Assembly: GCF_020906515.1 (NCBI RefSeq)
Contig: NC_085854.1
Location: forward strand, 2,170,001 to 2,234,000
Source: Vanrija pseudolonga
Taxonomy: Eukaryota; Basidiomycota; Tremellomycetes; Trichosporonales; Trichosporonaceae
Direction: 5' to 3'
DNA length: 64,000 bases
Shown here piece after piece: positions 1 through 10,444 of the stretch. The notes beneath the pieces are model-generated. The model was not told the DNA's origin, made no database searches, and saw only the letters and a program-made list of their open reading frames with translations. Both the position numbers and the translations under genes were made by a program. Within the stretch, counting starts at the first letter, position 1, and each line of letters opens with the position of its first letter.

Positions 1-1955
1 TGGAAATAATGTTAGGACTGGCGTTCTTTCGAGAGGAGTGGGAAGATGGGGAAGTGCGCGCAGGCGGTCGTGCGCTGTGTCGTGTCTCCGAGAGGGGGGG
101 TGCTTGAGGTCGCTGCTCACCTTGAACCGACTTGAGGGATGAACACTCAAAGATTGTCCCAGTCAGTTGCAACAAGCAGGCAGCGAGCGGGCGACAGCGA
201 GCGAGCAGCGAGGGAGCGAGCAGGCGGGCGACAGTGCTGCTGCACGGCTGCGTGCTGGCTTGCCTGTCTGACCAGGGTTGAATCTACAAACGGAAGCAAA
301 ATCTGTCTGAGTTACGTAATGGAAGCTTTGGCTGGTCGGTGCTATTCTGTTGTCGCCGATGTTTACGATTGGGAAGTGGTGCCACGTGGGATTGTGCTTC
401 CTTGCGGGGTCCCCGCTTCACCCAACCTCCCTGCCAGCGTCAAGGCGCGAGGATGTCCACTCTCCACTCTCTGTGCTGTTGGGTTCCGCAGGGCAGGGCA
501 AAGGTGGCCTCTCCTGCCCCATGCACCATCACCCCGTCTACACCACGCTGCTCACTTTATCTCTCACATGTCATCCTAATCATTTTAAGAGTATGGGACG
601 ACGGCGCACCTGCTTCCTTGTCGGCGCGCCACACCCCCCCGGCCGTCCGCCATGGTCAGGTCAGTGCTGTTGCGGCAGCCCGCGATAGCGGGGTCCTAGC
701 GCTGGGCATGTGATGCGGCTTGGGCGGTGCTGGCCGCAAGGGGGACGTGTACGGCGTGTAAGTACTGGTGTGTGGCGTAGGGATTCGCGTGGAGCGCGTA
801 AACAGGCCGCCAATACGGCCAATGCAGCGCATGCAGCCGCAGCCAATGCAAGCGTGAGTCTTGTGGCTCGCACGACCACCTTGCCCCCTCCGCACTTGCA
901 TGCCGATCAGTCAGGCATCTGGTGCTATATGTGTGTGCCTTGATACGCTCGTCTGCCACCCACCCACCCACATTTCCGGGAGATACGGGATGCATAGAGT
1001 GTCGGGAACCACCACTACCACACGGTCAACGTGACCGAGGAACCGACCTGCCCCTGCTCGGAAGCTCGGATGATGGTTGAATTGGGTGGTGACTGGGTGA
1101 CTGACTGGCAAGCAACCTGACTGAAAACAATCAAGCCGCGAAGGCGGAAATGCAGCGCCGCCGAGACTTTTGACTGTTCCCTCTGTTCCGACGGCGTAAT
1201 AGCCACGACTAGAGATGAACGTAGCGACGGCAACGCGACGACGACTGGAGCAAATTTCCTCGGCCAAGCGTTTGTGAATGGCTTGGGATGAGTGGGTTGT
1301 TGCACTATCAAGATGGACCCCCGTAGTCACTCGCGCTATGCATGCAGAGTACCTAGTGCACTAGCTAGTCGTGGCCATCACTGACCGTGGCATGGTAGAA
1401 AGGATGACGTCGGCATTAAACGGGCAGTCTCATACACTTATTGCGGGGCGGTTGAAGGCAGGAGGCGGGGGCGCGTCATTAGCCACGCGCGGGCTAGGGT
1501 GAGGAGGGGAAGGGAAGGAGGGGGGCGACGCCTTCACGCCCGTTGGCTGCCAACTGCCTCACTGTTGCCTGTTACACGCATTACCACCACCTTGCAACAG
1601 TCCAGAATACATCATCCCCCTCTCTCGGCGACACGACCACCAACTCCAACCACTCTTCTCTGCATCACCCCTCACGCGTTATTCTTACACTGTAACAACT
1701 GGCACCACGTAAAGCATCGCCCACTGCATCGCTCCAACGCAACACTCGCAACACGCGCACTTGCCCCCTTCGGCTCCAGTGCAAATCTTTCGGGCCACCT
1801 TCCGATCATCCCCCACTCCGTCACACCAACCAACCCTCCACACCCTCCGCCGCTGTGGTGTGTTCATGTGCCGGCGTAAGTAGCAACGTACACGATACGG
1901 CCATACTGACATCCCAGAAAAAACCCGGTAAACACGCGCCGCGCCTCTCTCGAGC
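1..1955. other. Gene-free stretch upstream of SAL1
   Basis: No frame here has family resemblance, consistent codon use or convincing splice pairs. Positions 180-235 hold an imperfect GAGC-rich repeat. The last 400 bases are pyrimidine-rich, as expected for a promoter and 5' leader of the carrier gene that follows. Open frames on both strands are short and mutually overlapping, so I treat them as chance. Confidence 0.6.
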
Positions 1956-4080
1956 ATGAACGCGAACGCGAACGCGACGGCGTCATCGTCGTCCTCGTCG
2001 GGGTCGTCGGCGTCATCGTCGTCGGCTTCGACGTCGCCTGCCTCGTCCCCTCCCACAACCCCTTCCTCGGACGATGTCCACTACCCCCTTGCCGGCGCGA
2101 ACGGCAAGGGCCCATCACTGCGCGAGCCCCCAGCTGCCGACCTGCGGGAAGCGCCAGCCGCCGCCGAGCTCGACGTCGCCGCGCCGCCGTCGTCACCACC
2201 TCGGAGACCGACGACGCTCGCCGACTATCGCGCACAGGAAGGCCCTACTATCCGCGCCGCAAAGCTTCGGTCGCTCTGGCAGTCGCTGCCCGACCTCCCC
2301 AATGTGGAAGGCGACAAGCCAACACCCACCCAGCTCATGCGCCTCCCTGGACAGGACACGCTCACCGCGCTCAGTCCGGAGCGTGCCGAGCGACTACAAA
2401 CGCTGTATCAGGAGGAGCTCGTCCGGCGCGTCGGCGAGACGCGCCCAGATGCCCTGCTGTGGGGAGGTGCAGATGATCTCGAGCCGATTGATACAAAGGG
2501 CGGGGTCCAAACAAAAGGCATCTCATGGAAGGCGTTCCGGTGAGTCACAGCGGTGATAACTCTAGGCCTGTGCTAATAGTCCCAGGCGCTTCCTCTGGGA
2601 TCAGGAGAGAGAACTCTGGGAGATGTTCCAAGAGCTGGATCGGAATGGCGACGGCGTGCTGGACGCCACTGAACTAAAGGCGGCACTCCAGCGCTCTGGC
2701 ATCCGGCTCTCGGATTCCAACGTCCAGGACATTGTTCGTTTTCTCGCAATGGGCGACAAGTGGCGACCGGGAGGCGACACAAAACACATCACGTTCCCCG
2801 AGTTCCGCGATTTCCTCATGATGCTCCCCCGCCGCGCAACGCCAACCGAGATCTGGAAGTTCTACCAGGTGCACAAGAAGTTTGGCGACGGCCGTGGAGC
2901 TGCGCGTGTGGACAAGGACGGTGACCTCACGGCGTCGTTCCCAAAAGCGCCTGGCTCTCCCGAACACTCGACGGCAGCCGGCTTCATGCGCAAGCACGAC
3001 CACGACGATGACAAGAACGCGCTCGACTCTTACGACGACGAGGACGAGGAGGAAGAGGAACCGCTGGTGACCGAGGGAAGACACGAGGCCTGGCGCTTCC
3101 TCATTGCAGGTGGCATTGCCGGTGCCGTGTCGCGCAGTGTGACGGCGCCGTTTGACCGTCTCAAGGTGTACCTCATCACCTCGACCTCCGCGCCTGCGCC
3201 AACAAGCGGTCACTCGCCCTTCGCCGCCGCCAAGGGCCTGTGGAGTGCCGTCGTCAAGATCTACCAGACTGGTGGTGGCGTCAAGGCGTTCTGGGTCGGC
3301 AACGGCCTGAACATTGCCAAGATCCTTCCCGAGTCTGCCATCAAGTTTGTTTCGTACGAGCAGAGCAAGCGCTTCTTGGCAAAGTACTGGGACAAGGTGA
3401 CGGACCCGGCCGACATTTCGTCGAGTTCGCGCTTCATCGCCGGTGGTATCGGCGGTATCACGTCGCAGCTGGCGATTTACGGTCTCGAGACGCTCAAGAC
3501 GCGTGTGCAGTCCGAGGTCGGCCCCAGCCAGGGCTGGCGCGCCGTGAGGGATACGGCCAGGACGATGTGGGCGCAGGGTGGATTGAGGACGTACTACCGT
3601 GGTCTCACTGTGAGTGGCCGCAAGGCTGTGGCGATTGTGGCTGCCACTGCTGACCTCACCAGCTCGGCCTCGTCGGCGTCTTCCCATACAGTGCCATTGA
3701 CATGGGCACATACGAGACGCTCAAGGTGGCGTACTGCAAGTCGATGAAGACGGACGAGCCGCCCGTCTTTGCCGTCTTGACATTCGGCGCGCTGTCTGGC
3801 TCAATAGGCGCCGCTAGTGTCTATCGTGGGTGATGGATCCCGAGCTTTCGCTAACCCACCAGCAATCAACCTCCTCCGCACACGCCTTCAGGCCGCGGGC
3901 TCGAGCGGTCACCCGCAAATGTACAACGGCTTCATGGACGTGTTGCAAACTACCCTCCGCAACGAGGGTTGGCGTGGACTTTACAAGGGCCTGCTGCCCA
4001 GTATCCTCAAGGTGGGCCCCGCTGTGGGCGTGTCGTGGATCGTGTACGAGGACGCCAAGCGGCGCCTCGGTGTGTCGTAG
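1956..4080 (+). CDS. SAL1: Calcium-dependent mitochondrial ATP-Mg/Pi carrier (SCaMC/Sal1 type)
   Basis: Exons 1956-2539, 2586-3609, 3663-3825 and 3863-4080 give 662 aa. The family exchanges ATP-Mg for phosphate across the inner mitochondrial membrane under Ca2+ control. A Ser/Ala-rich N-terminus is followed by a canonical EF-hand loop (DRNGDGVLDATE, about residues 213-224) and a more degenerate second hand. An acidic linker leads into three mitochondrial-carrier repeats from about residue 362. Signature motifs are PFDRLK in repeat 1, GLETLKTR in repeat 2 and PINLLRTR in repeat 3; the last is split by the 37-nt intron 3826-3862, and splicing restores its proline codon. Repeat 2 has Gly where the signature proline normally sits. 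The gene converges on the RING-protein gene (136 bp between stops). An APC-type carrier with another substrate is possible, but EF-hands plus three repeats make SCaMC/Sal1 the best fit. Confidence 0.9.
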
Positions 4081-4215
4081 GGGCTGTCGGTGGCCCAGCC
4101 AGGGAGAGTAAACTACTGCAATCAGCGTCAAGCCGTCATAGCCATCATAGATAATTTGCATCGCATTGACATGAGGAGTCGAGCGGCCCACTAACCCAAA
4201 TGCATTATTCTAGCT

Positions 4216-5814
4216 CTACAATGCTGCGGCCGTGTCGTCGACGACCTCGGCCTTGCCCTCGTCGCCCTTGTCCTCAGCGGCCGTCTTGGCGCGTTTCCGG
4301 GCAAGCAGGTGCTCGCGCAAGTTCTTAGCCTTGCGCTCGGCGATCAAGCGCTCCTTGAGCTCCTTGGCGCGGCGCTCGTTCTCCCCGGGCGCCGCAGCCG
4401 CCGCAGCCGGCGCAGCAGGAGGCTCCGGGGACGCGCTCGCCGACGCGACAGCCTCGCGCTCGACCTTGGCCTGGCGTAACCGCGCAAGCAGGCTCTCGCG
4501 GCGCTCGGCCGTGCCGCGGATCGACAAGCCCGCAGACGCGGCAGCGCGCTCGAACGCCGCGCCCCCGTCCGCGTCGGGGAGCAGCTCGCGCCCCTCGCGC
4601 CGCTCGCGCTCGCCCTCGAGACGCTCCCTCGCGCGCAGTCTCTGCTCTCTGCGCCGTGCGGACCGGTCCGCGCGCCGTCCTGCAGGCCGCCGCTCGCGCT
4701 CCAGCCACGCAGCGTACTCCGGGTCGACCCACGAGTCGGCCTCGTCCCACCGCCGCTCGCCGCGCGCCGGCGGCGGCGGCGCGTAGTGGTCTGGTCCGGG
4801 GCTCCTGCTCCTGCTTGGGCTGCGGCTTCGACTCCTGCTGCGGCTCCGGCTGCGCGGCGACCACTGGGCGCGGCTTTCGTCCGAGTCGATAGTCGACACG
4901 CTTGCCGACCTTGCGCGGCGCGGAGCTTCGCCAATGGTGGCCGGCGCGTCGGGGTACTGCACTGCGCTGTCGTACTGCTCGAGCGTGGCGAACGGGCTCC
5001 GGAGGAAAGAGTACAGTTCGTGTGCGAGGTGCTCCGCCGCGTGGTCGTACGTGCCGCCCACGAGCGGGTGCAGCACGCGCACCGCGGCGTCCGAGCGCAC
5101 ATCCACCGCGCGGAGCAGGCCGACGAGGTGGTCGGCTAGCGCGGCCACGTCGTCTGGCGGCGCCCACACGAGCAGCTCGCGGGCGAGGAACGTCCGCGCG
5201 CGCTGCGCGATCGCGCCGTCGGCGGCCACCTCGCGCGGCGACGGGTTCGCGCTGAAGCTCGTGTATGCGTTCGACGCGACGTGCAGCGCCCACACGCCCC
5301 GCTCGTACACCCCCCGCCTGGTCGCGAGCGCCGGCGCCGGCGGCAGCGCGTCCTTGACTGGTCTTCGGCGGCGGAAGCTGCTCTGATCTGGCAGTGGGGG
5401 GAGGTGGAACTGCGCGGCGTCAGCTGGGTCGCCGACTCTGTCCTCACTTTTGTCGGCACGTCAGCGTCGAGGTCGTGCAGCAGCACGGTGCCCATCGGCG
5501 CGCTGCACAGCGGACACCGGCGCCCCTGGTTCGCCCAGACCCCGATGCAGGTGAACTAAGTGTCAGCGGCGCTCCACAGCGACGACTTACGCAGAACTCG
5601 TGCCCGCACTCGCCGGCAGCGGTGCGGTCCCGCAGGCCCATGAGACAGATGGCGCAGCGGTGCTCGTTGTCGTCGTCGTTGCTCGGCAGCGTGCTGCTCG
5701 ACGCCGCGGTGGGCGAGGCGCTCGCGCGCCGCTTGCGTGAGAGCGGCGATACGTCTGCGCGTGTTAGCGGCACCGGCCAAAGGGTTGGCACCCACCTCCT
5801 CGTCTTGGTGACAT
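4216..5814 (-). CDS. Topors-like RING-finger E3 ligase with RS-rich tail
   Basis: Exons (5'->3' on the minus strand) 5796-5814, 5591-5754, 5448-5555 and 4216-5409 give 494 aa. The three introns are 41, 35 and 38 nt. A C3HC4 RING spans about residues 40-83: CAIC, then GECGHEFC, FTC and CPLC. The 35-nt intron falls between the fifth and sixth metal ligands, and splicing joins them in phase. A conserved segment after YERGVWALHV resembles the region that follows the RING in Topors-type proteins. Next come an Arg-Ser repeat tract (coded near 4800-4850) and a basic/acidic, coiled-coil-like C-terminus. Topors proteins act as ubiquitin and SUMO ligases in the nucleus; that role is inferred from the RING plus RS architecture. 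The start ATG at 5814 was chosen because its 19-nt first exon splices in frame, whereas upstream ATGs require reading intron sequence. Confidence 0.78.
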
Positions 5815-6178
5815 TGTCGCGTGTGTGTGATGCTATGGAGAAAGAACAACAGAACAATGGCCGCTTGGGCGGCGAAGGCGGCGGCGGCGGTAATGCCGGC
5901 TCTGGGAGGAGGCCATTGCCCATCTCGTTCGTCATCTGTGTGCGACTCACGTGAGTGGTACCGGCGTACGGCTCGACGTGACGCAGTGCGCTTCTCCAGC
6001 ACGAGGAGGGCATGCATGCTGGTCATGAGCTCTGTGCACGTAGCATGCAGCGTGATGAGATCATAGCCGAGGCGTCATGCATGCGTGTGACTGGCGAAGA
6101 GCGCCGCGGACAGCTTCTCAGACACCCACCACCATAAATATACGCTGCACAGACCGCCAGGCCAAAACAACCACAAAA
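5815..6178. other. Intergenic: upstream of the RING gene, 3' of the tRNA
   Basis: No gene seen. It contains the presumed promoter of the minus-strand RING gene and an A/T-rich word (ATAAATATA near 6133). A run of four A (T on the minus strand) at 6175-6178 directly follows the tRNA and fits a Pol III terminator. Confidence 0.5.
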
Positions 6179-6271
6179 GGTGCGACTGGGACTTGAACCC
6201 AGGCGGCCGAAGCCAAATGATGACTTAGAAGTAATTCTAATCATTCCCCTTAACCACTCGGGCATCGCACC
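6179..6271 (-). tRNA. tRNA-Ser(AGA) with a 13-nt intron
   Basis: The 93-nt minus-strand transcript folds as a class II tRNA. The acceptor stem is GGTGCGA/TCGCACC. The D-arm is CCC-GAGTGGTTAA-GGG and the anticodon stem is AATGA/TCATT. The anticodon loop begins TT-AGA-A. The variable arm is long (TGGCTTCGGCCGC) and the T-arm is CTGGG-TTCAAGT-CCCAG. The stem only closes if 13 nt (TTACTTCTAAGTC) are removed immediately 3' of position 37, the canonical tRNA intron site. The AGA anticodon, read as IGA after deamination, decodes UCU/UCC/UCA. CCA is not encoded, and a T4 terminator follows. The mature tRNA would be 80 nt before CCA addition. Confidence 0.95.
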
Positions 6272-6613
6272 CTCGTCTTGGACGACGATTACGGCGAAAG
6301 TAGGCCGTACTTAAGCTGACAGCCCGGCGTGACTGCTTTCTTTGCAATGCCTTCGATTGACCTCACGATGCCCATCTGTCAGCACACTGTCGCAAAGGCA
6401 CAAGAAGCAGACTGCCATAGCATATCTCACGAGCCATGCTGGTCCATCCCCACCCCAGCGCCCGGTGCCCGGGACGCACATTGCGACACCGAGCTCGGGC
6501 CGTCGACGCGGGGCGTGTGAGCGAGAGGCCAGCGCTATCTGGCCAGCTCGTCCTCGTCGTTCGCTGTATCTGACCTCCGCCTACACAATCCCACCCCACC
6601 CCCACACCCACCC
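6272..6613. other. Intergenic between tRNA-Ser and the small orphan gene
   Basis: Presumed 5' flank of both the tRNA (minus) and the small gene (plus). A pyrimidine-rich, CACCC-rich leader lies just before the ATG at 6614. Nothing else is recognisable. Confidence 0.5.
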
Positions 6614-6985
6614 ATGCCCGGCGTGGTGGCGTGCTACGACGCCGAGGTGTCCGACCTCCTAGCGCAGGACGGCCTCTCGCGGCTCCTGGAACCGGGGAGC
6701 AGCTACACGCCGGCCGAGTTTGACCGCGCGCGCGAGCGCATCGTGCAGGTGCTCGCGGGGCTGTTTGACGCCGACCTCGTGTTCCAGCAGGAGGTGGGCG
6801 ACATTCTATGGCGCGAGGGCGGGTCCTTTGCCCAGCTCAACCAGAACGTACGCCGCTATCTCGGCGACAATGTAGGTTGGGGCTGCCAGGCTGCGCGGCT
6901 GACCAAGCGACAGAGCACGAGGGGTGTAAAGTCGGTGCTCGTGCAGATCGGCGACATGTGGCGCAACCGCCGCAAACTGTGGTAG
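6614..6985 (+). CDS. Small orphan protein, unknown function
   Basis: An open frame of 123 aa preceded by a CCCACACCCACCC leader and ATG. I do not recognise the family. The product is mixed alpha-helical and acidic in its first half (for example FDRARERIVQVLAG) and basic at the end (MWRNRRKLW), with no signal peptide or membrane segment. Positions 6872-6913 look like a 42-nt intron (GTAGGT donor, CTGAC branch-like site, ACAG acceptor). It is in frame and stop-free, so the real product may be 109 aa, joining LGDN to STRGVK. It converges on the hydrolase gene, with 57 bp between stops. Confidence 0.5.
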   Translation: MPGVVACYDAEVSDLLAQDGLSRLLEPGSSYTPAEFDRARERIVQVLAGLFDADLVFQQEVGDILWREGGSFAQLNQNVRRYLGDNVGWGCQAARLTKRQSTRGVKSVLVQIGDMWRNRRKLW

Positions 6986-7042
6986 GAGGCGAGGCGCCGC
7001 CTGCCTGCACCCCGTCACCAGCCCACACCATGTACAGTACAT

Positions 7043-8119
7043 CTATGTCCGCGCGACGTGCGCGCCGATAAAGTCGAGACATGCCACCACGCAGCGCGTG
7101 TAGCCCTCCACATTCGGGCTGGTAAACTTCTCGTCGTAGCAGTGTCCCTCCCCGGGTTCGTAGTGCCCGCCCACGGCAACACCTCTGGCGCGCAGCTTGG
7201 CCGCGAACGCGCGGCTCTGGGCCGTCGGCACAATGTTGTCCGCCTCGCCGTGGATGAAGAAGGTGGGCGGGTACGACGGGGCAGCGTCGAGCATGTGCAG
7301 CGGGCTCCACTTGCGCGCGTAGGCTTTCAGCTGCTCCGAGCTACTGAAGCGCTCGGGGTGCAGCACGGCAGCGACCCAGGCCCCGCGTTCCGCGAGCGCC
7401 GTCTTCACGTCCGCCTGGAGCTGCTCCCTCCGGCCGTACTGCACCCGGGGGGCATGGAACGCGCGCCGCACCTCCCCGAGAGGCCACTTGGCGCGCGTCT
7501 CCTCCGGCACGGACGCAAAGGCGCGCGTGTAGTCTCTGTCCTGGATGGCGGCTTCGATCTCCTCAGGCCCAAACTCGCCGGTGTAGCTGCCGGAAAAGCG
7601 CAGCGTGTCGTAGTGCGCGTCGGCGAGGTCCACCAGCCCGTGGTCGCTCAGCACGGCGCGCGGTGGCGGCGATACGAGCTGCGCGAGCGTCGTGGCGAGG
7701 TGCCCGCCCGCCGAGTCGCCAGCAAGCACGTACCGCTCAATGTCGACGCGGAGCAGGTTGGGCAGGTGCGCGACGCACCACGCGTGCGCGTCCCGCCCGT
7801 CTGTGAGTATGTCCTCGATGTTTGCGATCGGCGCGTAGCGATATGTGAAGGATACGACGTGGTATCCCCGCGCGTGGAACCCCGGCACGACCCACGCCGT
7901 GGGATCTGGAGGTGTCAGCGCAGCATTGGGGGTCAACGCACCCTCGTGAAGCCCGAAGAGCCACGCGCCGCCGTGCGACCAGAGCACCCATGGTGCCGGG
8001 TCTGGAGATGCCGACGGCCACACGCGCAGGCGCAGCTCGACGCCGTGCTTGACTGCGTAGACGTGGTCCGTGAACGGCGTCACGTAGTCCTCTGGTGGAG
8101 GCAGCCGCGGTGCGGACAT
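7043..8119 (-). CDS. Alpha/beta hydrolase (esterase / kynurenine-formamidase-like)
   Basis: Single exon, 358 aa, starting at the ATG whose A is 8119; an upstream in-frame extension looks like leader sequence. The oxyanion-hole motif HGGAW is at residues 49-53 and the nucleophile elbow GDSAG at 134-138 (Ser136). A late Asp (HGEADNIVP, about 294) and His (EGHCYDE, about 326) complete an apparent Ser-Asp-His triad. This is the layout of the hormone-sensitive-lipase/carboxylesterase type and of kynurenine formamidases. The substrate cannot be read from sequence. No signal peptide or membrane anchor is evident, so a cytosolic enzyme is likely. Confidence 0.82.
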   Translation of the reverse strand: MSAPRLPPPEDYVTPFTDHVYAVKHGVELRLRVWPSASPDPAPWVLWSHGGAWLFGLHEGALTPNAALTPPDPTAWVVPGFHARGYHVVSFTYRYAPIANIEDILTDGRDAHAWCVAHLPNLLRVDIERYVLAGDSAGGHLATTLAQLVSPPPRAVLSDHGLVDLADAHYDTLRFSGSYTGEFGPEEIEAAIQDRDYTRAFASVPEETRAKWPLGEVRRAFHAPRVQYGRREQLQADVKTALAERGAWVAAVLHPERFSSSEQLKAYARKWSPLHMLDAAPSYPPTFFIHGEADNIVPTAQSRAFAAKLRARGVAVGGHYEPGEGHCYDEKFTSPNVEGYTRCVVACLDFIGAHVART

Positions 8120-8311
8120 CGTCGCCGTCGGACTTGAGGTGTTGCTGTGGAAGATGAGGAAAGTGCAATTGTTGGCTGGGTCTTCGACTTTGCGATGCCG
8201 ACAACCAGCTTGCACTTCGGCCCGCACCCGACAGTCCACATGCCCTGATCCCTACCCCACCGAAACATTGTGATACATTGCTACCAAACCATCTACATCA
8301 CAACTGCTCGC

Positions 8312-9890
8312 CTAGTGGAACGTCATCTCCAGGATACGGTCATAGTCATCCACGACCGTGTCGTATGTCTTGGCCAGCGCCTCCTTGCGCTCCTCCAGCG
8401 TCATTTGAGACAGCATTTCCTGCGTGGTTAGTTGGCGGCCCCCAAGAAGCAACTCGACCCACATAGTTGAAGCGGTACAGCCTTGCCTTGACCTGCAGCC
8501 GGTACTCTCTGACCTTGGCCGCGTTCTTGCGGTCCAGCTGGCGCAGGAGGAGCATCTCCAGCACACGGTCAAACTGGCGCTCGGCAATCTTGTGTTGCTT
8601 GCGCTTTTCCGCCTCCCACTTTGCACGTGGTCCGCGCTCCTCGGAGCCAACACCCTCGAGGAACTTGGGGTCCTTGGTGATGCCCTGCTTGACGAGGAAG
8701 CGCAGGTCGTTCCTATCTCTCAAGTCTTCAAACGCCTCGGCTGGGTCCTCGACCGTGAGCTCGGCAACGTCATCGCGGCTGCGCATGTGCGCAAACACTG
8801 CAGAGTAGAGGTGCGCTGGGGAGTCAGCAAAGGAATCCAACCATTTCAGTTGCACTTACATCCGTGGCCCTGGTGCTGGTATGGCGGAAGAATGACAAAC
8901 TGACTGGCAAGAGTTAGAGGCAAGCCCGCAACTCGTACACGCCACATACCTCAAGCGCAAGCGAATACGGTCGGGGAAGCACCAGAATGGGTACAAAGAC
9001 GTGTAGCCCACAAAGTGGTAGGTGAAGATGTCCGAATCGGGGCGCTTTCGACGCTCAAACCTGGGGTTATGTCAGAATAACGCCCGCACCAGTGGCACTC
9101 ACAATGTGACAAATTCCCACGCGTCCTCGTCCTCCTGCACATAGCTGCCGCCTTCGATGAAGAGAAGGATGAAGACCTGCATCCGTCGGTGGAAGTCGCG
9201 GAACCCCGGTGTGCTCCAAGTGGTCTGGATTGTCAGTTGAGAGCAAGCCAAAGCTAAGTTCAACTCACCTTGTACATCTCGTACACTACCGCGTTTTCGT
9301 CGTCCTCGGAAGGCGCAGAGCCATCCTCGCCATTCGCCTTGCCCTTGCCCTTGCCAGAGCCGACCGCGGAACGCGTGTACGAGCCAATCTTCTCGCCAAG
9401 CGGGCGGAACGTCTTGGCGTCGGCGTCGACAATCGCGTCGAACGCGACCGCAGACTTGGTGTAGTCGGCCGGGATAAAGTTGTACAGCGTTCCCTCAATG
9501 TCGTCGGCGGGCGTGTCCTCCGACTTGATCTTCTCGTCGTACGTGACCTCGAGGAACTGCTTCAGGCTGCCGGATGCAAAGTGCAGCTGGTGTGTGTGAG
9601 TTGTTGTTTTGACAATACAACGCGCCACGCTTGGTGCTGGACATGACCTACTTTGATCTCGAGCCCGCGGTAGCCAAAGATCTTCTCCTTGTCACCAAAG
9701 ATGGGGTAGGTGAAGTCTGGGTGGAACGGCTCAATAGCCTGGACCTCGTCCTCGGCGAGGACTTCGGCGTCTTCCTCGGAGCGGACTGGAGGTCAGCAGG
9801 AGTGCATAGGGGGCAGTAAACCAACGTACCGAGCTGGAGGCTGAGTGCCTCGTTTGAGTCTGTCAACCAGTCTTCGACTCCGCTCGACAT
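8312..9890 (-). CDS. HAT1: Histone acetyltransferase type B catalytic subunit HAT1
   Basis: Eight exons (9830-9890, 9652-9785, 9269-9586, 9103-9224, 8950-9060, 8860-8903, 8463-8815, 8312-8419) give 416 aa in one consistent phase. The N-terminal half has the Hat1 fold signature (FGYRGLEIKLHFASGSLKQFLEV). The GNAT core holds the acetyl-CoA loop QHQGHG, preceded by FHFVGYTSLYPFW-like Hat1 sequence (YHFVGYTSLYPFW). A helical C-terminal domain rich in charged residues follows. In other fungi Hat1, with Hat2, acetylates newly made histone H4 (K5/K12) before chromatin assembly. It is divergent from SAD1, sharing a 554-bp interval. The Ser/Gly/Lys-rich insert after IGSYTRSAV (exon 3) looks lineage-specific. 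Confidence 0.95.
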
Positions 9891-10444
9891 GATTGATGAT
9901 GTGGTGGATGGATCGAGTTTGACGATTGTGAGAGCGCGACTCGTCTCTTCCGCTAATGTTGGTGGGTTGGGTTTGGGTGGGTCGCGACGCGTTCTATCTC
10001 CATGACGCGGGGAATGAGAGAAGAACACTGACGGAGGTAAATTGGAACACGCGACTTTGGTCCCGCCCTACGTCGAGGGTTGGGACCGATGACCTGCCAG
10101 TGACCAGTTGCTGCTGCTACCACGGGAGGGTTGCTGCACCCAGCAAGCAACAATAGCAGCCATCACACCACACTCGACATTTGTATCCTGCAACAGCTCG
10201 ACGCAGCTCTCAAAAGGCAACACGTCGTAGCTCAAGACCTAATAAAGCTGCACGGGCTGTAACCTCAGCCGAAACTCGCGCTCCACGCTCCAGAGACAAT
10301 TGCCGGAAGAACCACCGAAGCTCGCACCCCCTTCCTTGGTCCACCACCGATTGTTCGCCGCCAGCCTTGTGTGATCTTCACTCTACGCCCATCTCGAATC
10401 CACCAAACACCTTTCTTTCGAGACATTGGCACTCTGCTGCGCTA
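9891..10444. promoter_or_regulatory. Divergent promoter interval HAT1 / SAD1
   Basis: 554 bp between two start codons facing away from each other. The SAD1 frame stays open upstream of 10445 to about 10181 without an ATG that looks like a start, so I keep 10445. No TATA box or recognisable operator is obvious. Confidence 0.5.

Noticed and set aside
1-1955. Several overlapping frames of 60-146 codons
   Set aside because: They overlap on both strands, show no splice continuity, no family motif and no consistent codon bias.
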